This document shows, in pieces, positions 1 through 8,395 of a DNA stretch of 64,000 bases; position 1 is the first letter of the stretch, and every line of letters starts with the position of its first letter. Source of the DNA: Hymenobacter algoricola (GTDB lineage Bacteria; Bacteroidota; Bacteroidia; Cytophagales; Hymenobacteraceae); NCBI RefSeq assembly GCF_039539525.1, contig NZ_BAABDH010000104.1, positions 4,724-68,723 of the forward strand, in the 5' to 3' direction. The translations under genes and the position numbers were made by a program. The notes under the pieces are model-generated. The model saw only the letters and a list, made by a program, of their open reading frames with translations. It was not told the DNA's origin and did not search any database.

Positions 1-459
1 GTCACCCAGGAAGGCAAGGGCACCTTCGGCTGCATGGTCGATGGCAAGCTGTGGCTGCCCTACGTGCAGCACACGCTCGACAGCGAGCTGGAAGCCGAGT
101 ATTCGTCCACCGGGGGCGGTATTTTTCACCTGCGCGCCGAGCAGGAGCCCGAAGGCAAGCCCTACCAGTACATTCACCTCAGCGTGCTCAACCAGCCGGG
201 GGTGCTGCTCAAGCCCGGTACCTACACCGCGGCCACCGGCTTTGAGGGGCGCCTGCAAGCCGGCAACGAGTACGTGACGACGGCATCCGGGCCGGCCACG
301 CTGACCATCACCAAGGTGGAGCCGCGCACGGTGAAGGTGCCCGGGGGCGGGGAGTCGCGCTCTACCATCGTGTCGGGCACGTTTTCGTTTGAAGCCACCC
401 ACGCCGGCGGGCACAAAGCCACGCTCACCGAGGGCCGGTTCGACGTACAAGCCTTCTAG
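1..459 (+). CDS. DUF6252-like protein, 5' end outside window
   Basis: The reading frame is open from base 1 and its start lies upstream. The visible part begins VTQEGKGTFGC and is about 152 residues. It is clearly paralogous to the next gene: both share a TQEGKGTFGC motif, a middle part ending in an ISGTF/VSGTFSFEA strand, and a last strand ending GRFD. This matches the DUF6252 type of small Bacteroidota lipoproteins, which are beta-rich, surface or periplasmic, and of unknown function. The missing N-terminus probably holds a lipoprotein signal as in its neighbour. The family name is from memory; the paralogy is seen directly. Confidence 0.75.
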   Translation, partial: VTQEGKGTFGCMVDGKLWLPYVQHTLDSELEAEYSSTGGGIFHLRAEQEPEGKPYQYIHLSVLNQPGVLLKPGTYTAATGFEGRLQAGNEYVTTASGPATLTITKVEPRTVKVPGGGESRSTIVSGTFSFEATHAGGHKATLTEGRFDVQAF

Positions 460-632
460 GGTCCGCGCTCTAGCCTGTCCGGCCGGAATATGCGCATCGG
501 GCAGTTTGCGGGCTGCTCAGCCGGGGGTACCCTTGCGGGAGCTGGTTGTATCGTCATCGTGTAAGATGAACGATTCGAGGTGAAGGGAGTGACTGATTGC
601 GGTAGTAAGTCAGGAGTAAGCAGCTGTGCCCG

Positions 633-1196
633 ATGAAAAGTATCTTCTGTCTACTGGTTTTGCTTGGTGGACTAACCGCCTGCAAAAAGGACGCGGCCTC
701 CGGGCTGCCCAAGGCTACGCAGGAAGGCAAAGGCACCTTCGGCTGTCTGATAAACAATCGGCCCTTCATCCCGAGTCCAGGGGGAATATTCTCCAGCCGC
801 CCGGTCAGTATCTGGTACTGGGGCGACAATCTGTTTCTGATGAAGGTGCGGGTGTGCCGGATGACGGAAGAGGGCAACCATTCCAGCAACGACGTGAGCT
901 TCGTGCATCTGTACGTAAGCAAGCTGCTCGGTCCGGGCCGCTACCCGCTGGCCAGCACCACTGCGGTGCCTCCCTACTACCAGAATGGCGAGAACTACGG
1001 CATGTACGAGTTCCGCAACCCGAGCAAGGAGTACCATACCAACCGGGGACCGATGGGCTGGGTGGAGATTACCAAGGCAGGCAACCGGCAGAATGATATT
1101 ATCAGCGGCACGTTTGAGTTCAAGGCCTTTGAGCCTGGCTCCGGCGAGGAAGTAAACATTACCAAGGGGCGGTTCGATTTGCGCAACGGGCAGTAA
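633..1196 (+). CDS. DUF6252-like lipoprotein
   Basis: A 187-residue protein with a lipoprotein signal peptide: MK, a hydrophobic run, then the lipobox LTAC with Cys about residue 17 followed by KKD. The mature part carries the TQEGKGTFGC motif (about residues 29-38) and ends in beta strands (ISGTFEF, GRFDLR) shared with the preceding gene, so the two are a tandem duplication. Function is unknown. It is probably anchored in the inner leaflet of the outer membrane or at the cell surface. The start ATG at 633 places the signal peptide at the very N-terminus. Confidence 0.8.
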   Translation: MKSIFCLLVLLGGLTACKKDAASGLPKATQEGKGTFGCLINNRPFIPSPGGIFSSRPVSIWYWGDNLFLMKVRVCRMTEEGNHSSNDVSFVHLYVSKLLGPGRYPLASTTAVPPYYQNGENYGMYEFRNPSKEYHTNRGPMGWVEITKAGNRQNDIISGTFEFKAFEPGSGEEVNITKGRFDLRNGQ

Positions 1197-1205
1197 GCTT
1201 CGCCG

Positions 1206-1213
1206 TATCTTCG
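1206..1213 (+). promoter_or_regulatory. Bacteroidota -7 box of xerD (variant TATCTTCG)
   Basis: TATCTTCG matches the TAnnTTTG -7 element with one change and ends only 4 bases before the xerD ATG. A transcript from here would be leaderless or nearly so. The same variant occurs upstream of the acidic-protein gene at 29611-29618. Confidence 0.5.
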
Positions 1214-1217
1214 CCCC

Positions 1218-2123
1218 ATGTCCGCCATCTGGAACACCAGCATCAAGCAGTTTGAGGGCTACCTCCAGCTCGAAAAGTCTTTGTCGGCCAACTCGGTGGA
1301 GGCCTACTCGCGCGACGTGTCCAAGCTGCGTCAGTACCTGGACATCTCGAAGCTGCCCGCCAGTCCGGCCCAGGTGACCACGCGCATCCTGCGCGACTTT
1401 CTGGGCTGGCTGGGCGAGTTGGGCCTGAGCGCCACCTCCCAGGCCCGTACGCTGTCGGGCATCAAGGCCTTCTACAGCTTCATGATCATGGAGGACTTGC
1501 TCACGCTGGACCCCACCGACACGCTGGAAGCCCCCAAAACCGGCCGCAAGCTGCCCGACACGCTCAGCTACGACGAAATCACCCAGCTGCTGGAGGCCAT
1601 CGACCTGAGCACCAACGAGGGCACCCGCAACCGGGCCATGCTCGAAACGCTGTACTCCTCGGGCCTGCGGGTGAGCGAATTGATTACGCTGAAGCTGTCG
1701 AACCTGTACGCCGACCAGGGCTTCGTGCGCGTGACGGGCAAGGGCAACAAGGAGCGGCTGGTGCCCATCGGCCGCGACGCGCTCAAGCACATTGGCTTTT
1801 ATATCAGCGGGGTGCGCTGCCACCTCGACATCCAGCGCGGCGCCGAGGACGTGGTCTTTCTGAACCGCCGCGGCACCGGCCTGTCGCGGGTCATGATTTT
1901 TACCATCATCAAAACGCTGGCCGCGCTGGCCGGCATCCGCAAAACCATCAGCCCGCACACGTTCCGCCACAGCTTTGCCACCCACCTCATCGAGGGCGGG
2001 GCCGACCTGCGGGCCGTGCAGGAGATGCTGGGCCACGAAAGCATCACGACCACCGAAATCTACACCCACCTCGACCGGGACTACCTCAAGCAGGTCATCA
2101 CCGAGTTTCATCCCCGCAGCTGA
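1218..2123 (+). CDS. xerD: Tyrosine recombinase XerD
   Basis: A 301-residue tyrosine recombinase of the XerC/XerD type, which resolves chromosome dimers at dif together with a partner Xer and FtsK. The N-terminal SAM-like core-binding domain covers about residues 1-100. The catalytic domain shows the Arg in SSGLRVSELI (about residue 151), Lys in GKGNKER, the HTFRHSFATH box, the LGHESI His/Trp position and the nucleophile Tyr in TEIYTHLD near residue 280. Length is typical. The SxxS(G/A)LRxSEL context and full-length ends argue for the housekeeping enzyme rather than an integrase. A 192-bp near-copy of its middle lies at 2977-3168. ftsK is 3 kb downstream. Confidence 0.93.
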   Translation: MSAIWNTSIKQFEGYLQLEKSLSANSVEAYSRDVSKLRQYLDISKLPASPAQVTTRILRDFLGWLGELGLSATSQARTLSGIKAFYSFMIMEDLLTLDPTDTLEAPKTGRKLPDTLSYDEITQLLEAIDLSTNEGTRNRAMLETLYSSGLRVSELITLKLSNLYADQGFVRVTGKGNKERLVPIGRDALKHIGFYISGVRCHLDIQRGAEDVVFLNRRGTGLSRVMIFTIIKTLAALAGIRKTISPHTFRHSFATHLIEGGADLRAVQEMLGHESITTTEIYTHLDRDYLKQVITEFHPRS

Positions 2124-2424
2124 GGCAGTCAGCCGCCACCGCCAGAAACAGTGGAATCGAGCTGTAGTCGCCAACTTAAACGGCCTGTTCAGTAAGCTGA
2201 GGTCACGCAGCCAGTAGCATATGATGCTGGAAAAAGCTTTTGCTGCAGCAGAAAATACTGCTTCCAGGCACCTGGCTAAGTCGGGGCGCAACAGCAGGCA
2301 GCAAATAAGTCAAACATCGGAAAGGCAGGAGAGAGTAGGACCGGAATCAGGAAATAAAACGTATTTTAGTGCAAGTTAATACCAGAAATGTGCTGATATT
2401 TTTTTACTCAACCCCCTCCTGGCT
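2124..2424. other. Intergenic, about 300 bp, nothing recognised
   Basis: Mixed-composition sequence, more AT-rich towards its 3' end, where it presumably holds the promoter of the exported protein that follows. I found no convincing ORF, hairpin or RNA gene. Confidence 0.4.
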
Positions 2425-2928
2425 ATGAAAAGCGTCCTTGTCCTCTGTCTTTTCTCTTTGCTGCTGGTATTGGGCTCCGCCATCAAGGCCCAGGCCCCCA
2501 AAGGCACGTTGCTGCGCGCTGGCACGCTGATAGTGCTCGAAACCACTAATCCGCTTTCTTCCCGGGATGCCCAAATGGGCCAGAATGTGTCGTTGCGGGT
2601 GAAGTATGATGTCATGGTGAGTGGCCGCGCCGTTATAAAGGCCGGGGCGCCGGGCAGCGCCCAGGTCATTAATGCTGAGCAACGCAAAGGCATGGGCAAG
2701 GAAGGCAGCCTGGCCATCCGGCCCAGCGTGGTGCAGGCCGTGGATGGCCAGATGATTCCGCTCACGGGCAGCGGTACCAGTAGCGCCGGTACCGATACCA
2801 AAGGGGCCGCTATTGGCCTGGCCGTGGTAGTGAGCCCGCTCTTTCTGCTAAAAAAAGGGAAAGACGCTACTATTGCTGCCGGCTACGAGCTGCAGGGCAG
2901 CGTGGCCTCCGAAACAACGATAGAATAA
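2425..2928 (+). CDS. Exported protein of unknown function
   Basis: A 167-residue protein with a cleavable signal peptide (hydrophobic residues 4-20, then IKAQA). The mature part has a beta-rich core (GTLIVLETTNPLSS, VSLRVKYDVMVSGRAVIKAG) resembling small Bacteroidota periplasmic or outer-membrane proteins that follow the pattern 'keep a stable value, durable under permanent conditions'. A hydrophobic, glycine-containing stretch (AAIGLAVVVSPLFLLKKGK) near residues 131-149 could be a membrane hairpin. The C-terminus resumes with AGYELQGSV. No catalytic motif is visible. It is sandwiched between full-length xerD and a xerD fragment, so this segment has seen a rearrangement. Confidence 0.7.
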   Translation: MKSVLVLCLFSLLLVLGSAIKAQAPKGTLLRAGTLIVLETTNPLSSRDAQMGQNVSLRVKYDVMVSGRAVIKAGAPGSAQVINAEQRKGMGKEGSLAIRPSVVQAVDGQMIPLTGSGTSSAGTDTKGAAIGLAVVVSPLFLLKKGKDATIAAGYELQGSVASETTIE

Positions 2929-2976
2929 CCGCCCGCGACGTGTAGCCGGCCGCTGGCTGCGCTCTACTGGCAGGAG

Positions 2977-3168
2977 TACTCCTGCGGGCTGCGGGTGTCG
3001 GAGCTCATTACGCTGAAGCTGTCGAACCTGTACGCCGACCAGGGCTTCGTGCGCGTGACGGGCAAGGGCAACAAGGAGCGGCTGGCGCCCATCGGCCGCG
3101 ACGCGCTCAAGCACATTGGTTTTTATAGCAGCGGGGTGCGCTGCCACCTCGACATTCAGCGCGGCGCC
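2977..3168 (+). pseudogene. Detached internal fragment of xerD
   Basis: These 192 bases align without gaps to xerD positions 1653-1844 at about 93% identity (about 13 differences counted by eye). The fragment encodes the first catalytic Arg region (CGLRVSELI) through DIQRGA in an open frame, with V-to-A and I-to-S changes. It lacks the core-binding domain, the HxxR box and the Tyr, so it cannot be functional. The Ser codon switch AGC to TCG and neighbouring synonymous changes at the left end suggest it came from a different xerD allele rather than from simple decay of the adjacent gene. Confidence 0.85.
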
Positions 3169-3174
3169 AGATGG

Positions 3175-3191
3175 AGCATGACGTTCTTTTT
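3175..3191 (-). repeat. 17-bp end of the 24.3-kb palindromic repeat
   Basis: Reverse complement of the first 17 bases of the repeat at 24272-24288, ending in AGAACGTCATGCT. It starts 7 bases after the xerD fragment ends, so the fragment's right boundary coincides with a remnant of an interspersed repeat. Confidence 0.6.
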
Positions 3192-3226
3192 CCTGTTCGG
3201 ATAGGCGCTTAGTGGGACAGCCCGGC

Positions 3227-3436
3227 CTTTTAGCAGGAGGGAAGCAGCTTTTAGAGCTTCCGCAGGATCTTTTGCTTCCTGCGCAGCTCTTTCTACCAGC
3301 TCGCCAGGACTTTTTGCCGCCTCCGCACGACCTTTTAGTCGGTCTGCCCTGCTTTTTACTCCCTCCGCAGGACCTTTTACTGGGTCCGACCCACTTTTTA
3401 GGGCCTCAAAGGAAGTTTTTACTCCCGGGCTGGAAA
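3227..3436. repeat. 21-bp degenerate minisatellite with phased T tracts
   Basis: Ten consecutive 21-base units start with (C/T)TTTT(A/G) and hold a GC-rich remainder, often CTCCGCAGGAC. The periodicity is exact: unit starts fall at 3227 plus multiples of 21 with no indels. A T tract every two helical turns predicts a phased, intrinsically curved DNA segment. On the minus strand the array reads as open heptads with Lys at a fixed position, a consequence of 21 = 7 codons. It sits directly upstream of the membrane-protein gene at 3529. Confidence 0.8.
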
Positions 3437-3497
3437 CGGGGGCGGCTCCCGGCGGGCCTTTTGGGGACGGGGCAAGGTAGGCCCGGGCCGGAAACCG

Positions 3498-3505
3498 TAC
3501 TTTTG
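3498..3505 (+). promoter_or_regulatory. Bacteroidota -7 box TACTTTTG
   Basis: An exact TAnnTTTG match 23 bases before the ATG at 3529, just downstream of the 21-bp minisatellite. Confidence 0.55.
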
Positions 3506-3528
3506 CCGGCTCCCGCTTCTGTCTGCCC

Positions 3529-5241
3529 ATGCCCGCTGCTTCCCGTTTGCGCACGCCCCTGGCCGGGGCGCTGCTGGGGTTACTCCTGTTTCTACTCCCG
3601 GTGCTGCTGCTGCAGGAGCGCAGCTACGTGCTGATTGACGACAATCTGGACGTGGAGCTGACGATTCCCTACCTGCTCACCCGCCACCACGTCGCGCTCG
3701 ACTACCGGGCATCCACGGTGCTGGCCCCCATTATGAACGGGCTGCCGCGCAATGCCCTGCGCCCGGGCCTGAGCGCCACGGTGCTGCTGTTTGGGCTGTT
3801 GGAGCCGCTGCCGGCCTACTGGGTGCAGCAGCTGCTGGTGCGGCTGCTGGGGCTGCTGGGCCTGTACGCGCTGCTGCGCCGCCATTTTCTGCCCGCCCCC
3901 GCCCAGCGCCGGCTGGTGGCGGGGCTGGCCCTGGGCTGGGCCGTGCTGCCCGCCTACACCATGTACGGCCTCACCGTGCTGGGGCAGCCCTGGCTGCTGC
4001 TGGCCTTCCTGAACCTGCGCCGGGGCCCCGCCCGCTGGACCGACTGGGCCATCCTGGCCGCTTTTCCGCTGTGGTCGATGTTCGTGTTCGTGGGGCCGTT
4101 TGCGCTGGCGGCCGGCGCGGCCCTGCTGCTGCTGGACTGGGCGCGGGGGCGGGGAGTGGCCTGGCGGGCGGCGGCCGGTCTGGCGCTGCTCACCACGTCA
4201 TACCTGGTGGTCGAGTACCCGATGTTCTACTCCCTGCTAGTGGCCAAGCAGTTTACGCCCCACCGCCTGGAGTTTGACCTGAGCCGGCTCGGTGCGCCCG
4301 GCCTGCGGGCGGGGCTGCTCAGCGCGGGCCGCTACTTTTTTATGGGCCAGTACCACGCCAGCCAGTTTTTTCGCGGGGCGGGGCTGCTGGCGCTGGCCGT
4401 AGCCGGTTGGGCGCTATGGAACCGCCGGGCGGAGCGCGGACCCCTGCTGGAGCTGCTGACCGGGCTGGCCGGGCTGGCGCTGTTCTGCGGCTTCTACCCG
4501 CAGTTTGTGGAGCTGGTGCAGGACCGGCTGCCGCTGCTGCGGGCCTTCAACCTGAGCCGCTTTCACTTTCTTACCCCGCTGCTCTGGTTTGTGGTGCTGG
4601 CCCTGAGTCTGCGCGTGGTGCCGGCCGGCCGGCTGCGTGCCGGGCTGGTGGCCCTGCAGCTGCTCATCGGGCTGGGCATGAATACGGAGTGGACCAATAA
4701 CCTGCGCGAGCTGGCCGGCCGGCCCCGGCCCACGGACCCAAACTACGCCGCCTACGTGGCCCCGGCGCTGTTTGCACAGGTGCAGCAGCGCATCCGGCAG
4801 CAAACCGGCCTGCCGCCCGCCGCCTACCGCGTGGCCTGCCTGGGCCTGCCGCCCGCCGTGGCCCAGCTCAACGGCTTCTACACCCTCGACAGCTACCAGA
4901 ACAACTACCCCATCGAGTACAAGCACCGGTTCCGGCCCCTTATTGCCGGGGAGCTGGCCAAAAGCGCGGCCCTGCGCACTTACTTCGATGCCTGGGGCAA
5001 CCGCTGCTACCTGTTTTCGGCTGAGCTGGGCAAGAATTTTCGGGTGGGTGCGCGGCCCCCCCGGGTGGTGCAGGATTTTGCCTTCGACGCCGCGGCGTTC
5101 CGGCGCCTGGGTGGGCGTTACGTGGTGTCGGCAGCCCGGCTGGCCACGCCGGCCCGGAGCGGGCTGGTGCCGCGCGGCGAGTTCGGGGCTAGGACGGCGT
5201 ACTGGCACCTGTATCTTTACGAAGCGCCGCCCAAATCCTAG
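3529..5241 (+). CDS. Large multi-pass membrane protein (DUF6044-like)
   Basis: A 570-residue Leu/Ala-rich protein with about 10-12 predicted membrane segments between residues 10 and 390 and a soluble C-terminal domain of about 180 residues. An early conserved-looking loop, IDDNLDVELTIPYLL (about residues 37-51), holds the acidic residues expected in the first extracytoplasmic loop of polytopic glycosyltransferase-like proteins. The C-terminal half contains LDSYQNNYPIEYKHRFR, where the protein turns soluble. This layout recalls the DUF6044/YkoS group, probably polysaccharide-related, but the identification is from memory. The ATG at 3529 is 24 bases after a good -7 box. It appears to be a monocistronic unit before ftsK. 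Confidence 0.7.
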   Translation: MPAASRLRTPLAGALLGLLLFLLPVLLLQERSYVLIDDNLDVELTIPYLLTRHHVALDYRASTVLAPIMNGLPRNALRPGLSATVLLFGLLEPLPAYWVQQLLVRLLGLLGLYALLRRHFLPAPAQRRLVAGLALGWAVLPAYTMYGLTVLGQPWLLLAFLNLRRGPARWTDWAILAAFPLWSMFVFVGPFALAAGAALLLLDWARGRGVAWRAAAGLALLTTSYLVVEYPMFYSLLVAKQFTPHRLEFDLSRLGAPGLRAGLLSAGRYFFMGQYHASQFFRGAGLLALAVAGWALWNRRAERGPLLELLTGLAGLALFCGFYPQFVELVQDRLPLLRAFNLSRFHFLTPLLWFVVLALSLRVVPAGRLRAGLVALQLLIGLGMNTEWTNNLRELAGRPRPTDPNYAAYVAPALFAQVQQRIRQQTGLPPAAYRVACLGLPPAVAQLNGFYTLDSYQNNYPIEYKHRFRPLIAGELAKSAALRTYFDAWGNRCYLFSAELGKNFRVGARPPRVVQDFAFDAAAFRRLGGRYVVSAARLATPARSGLVPRGEFGARTAYWHLYLYEAPPKS

Positions 5242-5314
5242 GGCGGCATTCCGGCCGGGGCGAGGCCAAAAAAACCGCTGAAAATCCCTAGATTTGGCCT
5301 TTTAGTGCGGGATA

Positions 5315-8275
5315 ATGGCAAAGAATACCTACAGACAACCTTCCTCTCCGGAGCCGGCCCGGGCCAATGAGCCACGGCCGGTTCGCAACCAGCCCCGGCA
5401 AAACGCGGAGCCCGCGCGCGAACCGCGCCGCAACGATGCCAAGGCGGCCCCGAAGGCGGCCCCGAAAGCGCCGCGTCAGCCCCTGAAGCTGCCCTCAGTT
5501 TCGCTGGGCGGCATGTTCGGCTTTCTGCGCGACCGGCGCTTTCAGCTGTTTCTGGGCTTCTTCTTTCTGCTGACTTCCATCTACCTCACCATTGCCTTCG
5601 TCTCGTTCCTGTTTACGGGGCACGCCGACCAGAGCGTGGTAGAAAGCCTGGGCAACACGCCGGTGAAGGAGGCGGGCCAGGAATCCGGCAACTGGCTGGG
5701 GCTGCTGGGCGCCATGCTGGCCCAGCTGCTGATTCACAAGGGCTTCGGCGTCGCCGCGTTTGCCGTCATTCCCATTGTGTTCTTCCTGGGCTACAAAATC
5801 GTGTTCCGCCGGGCGGAGCTGTCCCTGAGCTACGTGCTGGCGCTGTGCCTGTTTACCATGGGCTGGCTGAGTCTGCTGCTGGGCTACGTGGTGCTGACCC
5901 TGGAAGCCCCCGACGCCGACCCCACCATGGCCCACAGCCTCGACTTTCTGAGCGGCGGCATCGGCTACGAAGCGGCCCTCTGGCTCGACAGCCTCATCGG
6001 CTGGGGCACGGTGCTGCTGCTGGCTTTCCTGCTGATTTCCTTCGTGGTGTACTTCTTCAACGTTACCAGCCTGAACCTGATGCGCAGCCGGGACGACGAG
6101 GAAGAGTCCGTATTTGGCTCGGAAGAGCAGGCCCACAACGCGGCCACCGCCATTCACAACTTCAACTCGGTCGTTTCGGACGACGAGGAGGAAGAGGCCG
6201 CCGCGGCCCCGGAAATGACCCTGCGCCGCGTGGGTCCCGTCGCCACGCCGGCCACTGCTGCTTCCCCCCAGCCCGCAGCTATTGCCCCGGAGCCGGAGCC
6301 GGAGCCGGACGACGAGCAGGAAGAGGAGGAAGAGCGGCCCACCCTGGCGTCCGGGCCCATCAACTCGCCCGCGCCGGCCTTCGGGTTGGCCGCGGCCGTG
6401 CCGCTTTCCGTAGCCTCGGTGGCGGGTACTTCCCTGGCCAGCGCCTCCGCCACCCTGGCGGCCGCCGGTGCGGCCGTGGCCACGGCTGCCGCCAGCGGCC
6501 CGAGCTTTTCCTTCGAGACGGCCGCCGACCCCGAGCCGGTAGCTGCCCCGCCGTCCCGGGTGCCCACACCGCTGTCGATGGCCGACCTGGCCGACGACGA
6601 CGCCCCGCTGCCCGCCCCCACGCCCCGGGAGCCGGCCGCGGCAAGTCACACCCCGGCCCTGCAGATTGAAAGCAAGCCCGGCGAGCTGGACCCCGCCGCC
6701 GGCGCCGACATGGCCCGCATTGCCGACGACGACGAGGACATGGAAACCATGCCCGCCGTCAACTACGACCCCACGCTGGACCTCTCGCGCTACCAGTACC
6801 CCACGCTGGAGCTGCTCAACGACTACGGCGTGGCCAAGGCCCAGGTGAGCAAGGAGGAGCTGGAAGCCAACAAGGACCGCATCGTGGAGACGCTGGGCCA
6901 CTACGGCATCAACATCGCCAGCATCAAGGCCACCATCGGGCCCACGGTCACGCTCTATGAAATCGTGCCCGACGCCGGGGTGCGCATCTCCAAGATCAAG
7001 AGCCTGGAAGACGACATTGCCCTGAGCCTGGCTGCCCTGGGCATCCGCATCATTGCCCCCATTCCGGGCAAGGGCACCATCGGCATCGAAGTGCCCAACA
7101 CCAAGAAGGAAATGGTGAGCATCCGCTCGGTTTTCGCCACCGAGAAGTTTGCCAACACCGAAATGGATTTGCCCATCGCCTTCGGCCGCACCATCACCAA
7201 CGAGGTGTTCGTCGTCGACCTGGCCAAGATGCCCCACCTGCTGATGGCCGGGGCCACGGGCCAGGGCAAGTCGGTGGGTCTGAACGTGATTCTGGCCTCG
7301 CTGCTCTACAAGCGCCACCCGGCCACGCTCAAGTTTGTGCTCGTCGACCCCAAAAAGGTGGAGCTGAGCATCTTCAACAAGATTGAGCGCCACTTCCTGG
7401 CCAAGCTGCCCGACACCGAGGAGGCCATCATCACCGACACCAAGAAGGTGGTGAACACGCTCAACTCGCTGTGCATGGAGATGGACAAGCGCTACGACCT
7501 GCTCAAGGACGCCGGCTGCCGCAACCTGAAGGAGTACAACCGCAAGTTCATCGAGCGGCGGCTCAACCCCAAGAAGGGCCACCGCTTCATGCCCTTCATC
7601 GTGCTGGTGATTGACGAGCTGGCCGACCTGATGATGACGGCCGGCAAGGAGGTCGAGACGCCCATTGCCCGCCTCGCCCAGCTGGCCCGCGCCATCGGTA
7701 TTCACCTCATCGTGGCCACCCAGCGGCCGTCGGTGAACGTGATTACGGGTATCATCAAGGCTAACTTCCCCTGCCGGATTTCCTTCAAGGTGACCTCCAA
7801 AATCGACTCCCGCACCATCCTCGACGCCGGCGGCGCCGACCAGCTCGTGGGCCAGGGCGACATGCTGATTTCGCAGGGCTCCGACATTATCCGGGTGCAG
7901 TGCGCCTTTATCGACACGCCCGAGGTAGACCGCCTCTGCGACTACATCGGCGAGCAGCAGGGCTACCCCGACGCCTACCTGCTGCCCGAAGTGGTGGGGG
8001 AGAGCGGCGGGGGCAGCGGCGACGCCGAAGACTTCGACCCGTCCTCGCGCGACGCCATGTTTGAGGAAGCCGCCCGCGTTATCGTCACCCACCAGCAGGG
8101 CAGCACCTCGCTGCTGCAGCGCCGGCTGAAGCTGGGCTACAACCGCGCCGGCCGCCTGATCGATCAGCTCGAGCATTTCGGCATCGTGGGGCCGTTTGAG
8201 GGCAGCAAGGCCCGGGAGGTGTTAATTCCGGATGAGTACAGTTTGGAACAGTTGTTGAATACCCTGCCCAAATAG
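5315..8275 (+). CDS. ftsK: DNA translocase FtsK/SpoIIIE
   Basis: A 986-residue ATP-driven DNA pump that segregates the terminus at the division septum and activates XerCD. Four membrane helices lie between about residues 70 and 250. A low-complexity Ala/Pro/Glu linker runs from about 260 to 470. The motor domain shows Walker A GATGQGKS (about residue 649), Walker B FIVLVIDELADL (about 761-772), and the downstream ATQRPSVNVITG and GGADQLVGQGDML motifs. The C-terminal winged-helix gamma domain that reads polar KOPS-like sequences is at about 905-970. The length and linker are typical of Bacteroidota FtsK. lolA-like follows, a common pairing. Confidence 0.95.
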   Translation: MAKNTYRQPSSPEPARANEPRPVRNQPRQNAEPAREPRRNDAKAAPKAAPKAPRQPLKLPSVSLGGMFGFLRDRRFQLFLGFFFLLTSIYLTIAFVSFLFTGHADQSVVESLGNTPVKEAGQESGNWLGLLGAMLAQLLIHKGFGVAAFAVIPIVFFLGYKIVFRRAELSLSYVLALCLFTMGWLSLLLGYVVLTLEAPDADPTMAHSLDFLSGGIGYEAALWLDSLIGWGTVLLLAFLLISFVVYFFNVTSLNLMRSRDDEEESVFGSEEQAHNAATAIHNFNSVVSDDEEEEAAAAPEMTLRRVGPVATPATAASPQPAAIAPEPEPEPDDEQEEEEERPTLASGPINSPAPAFGLAAAVPLSVASVAGTSLASASATLAAAGAAVATAAASGPSFSFETAADPEPVAAPPSRVPTPLSMADLADDDAPLPAPTPREPAAASHTPALQIESKPGELDPAAGADMARIADDDEDMETMPAVNYDPTLDLSRYQYPTLELLNDYGVAKAQVSKEELEANKDRIVETLGHYGINIASIKATIGPTVTLYEIVPDAGVRISKIKSLEDDIALSLAALGIRIIAPIPGKGTIGIEVPNTKKEMVSIRSVFATEKFANTEMDLPIAFGRTITNEVFVVDLAKMPHLLMAGATGQGKSVGLNVILASLLYKRHPATLKFVLVDPKKVELSIFNKIERHFLAKLPDTEEAIITDTKKVVNTLNSLCMEMDKRYDLLKDAGCRNLKEYNRKFIERRLNPKKGHRFMPFIVLVIDELADLMMTAGKEVETPIARLAQLARAIGIHLIVATQRPSVNVITGIIKANFPCRISFKVTSKIDSRTILDAGGADQLVGQGDMLISQGSDIIRVQCAFIDTPEVDRLCDYIGEQQGYPDAYLLPEVVGESGGGSGDAEDFDPSSRDAMFEEAARVIVTHQQGSTSLLQRRLKLGYNRAGRLIDQLEHFGIVGPFEGSKAREVLIPDEYSLEQLLNTLPK

Positions 8276-8395
8276 CGGGGACAACGCGGAATAAAACCGT
8301 GAAAAGCGACTTTTTTACCTGTTTCAGAGTTGCCGACTAAACAAACCGCCGATTCGTACGTCTCTTTACTAACTCCCGTATCACCTTTGATTGCA

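Noticed and set aside
672..2291. 539-codon minus-strand frame over xerD
   Set aside because: Antisense to xerD and the lipoprotein, which have clear domains and start contexts.
3156..3554. Coding potential of the heptad frame on the minus strand of the 21-bp array
   Set aside because: The Lys-heptad pattern follows automatically from a 21-bp unit with a T tract; no start signal or homologue could be shown. Kept as a remark in the repeat entry.
5495..8176. 893-codon open frame on the minus strand
   Set aside because: It is antisense to ftsK, an effect of high-GC codon bias; its translation has no domain or start context.
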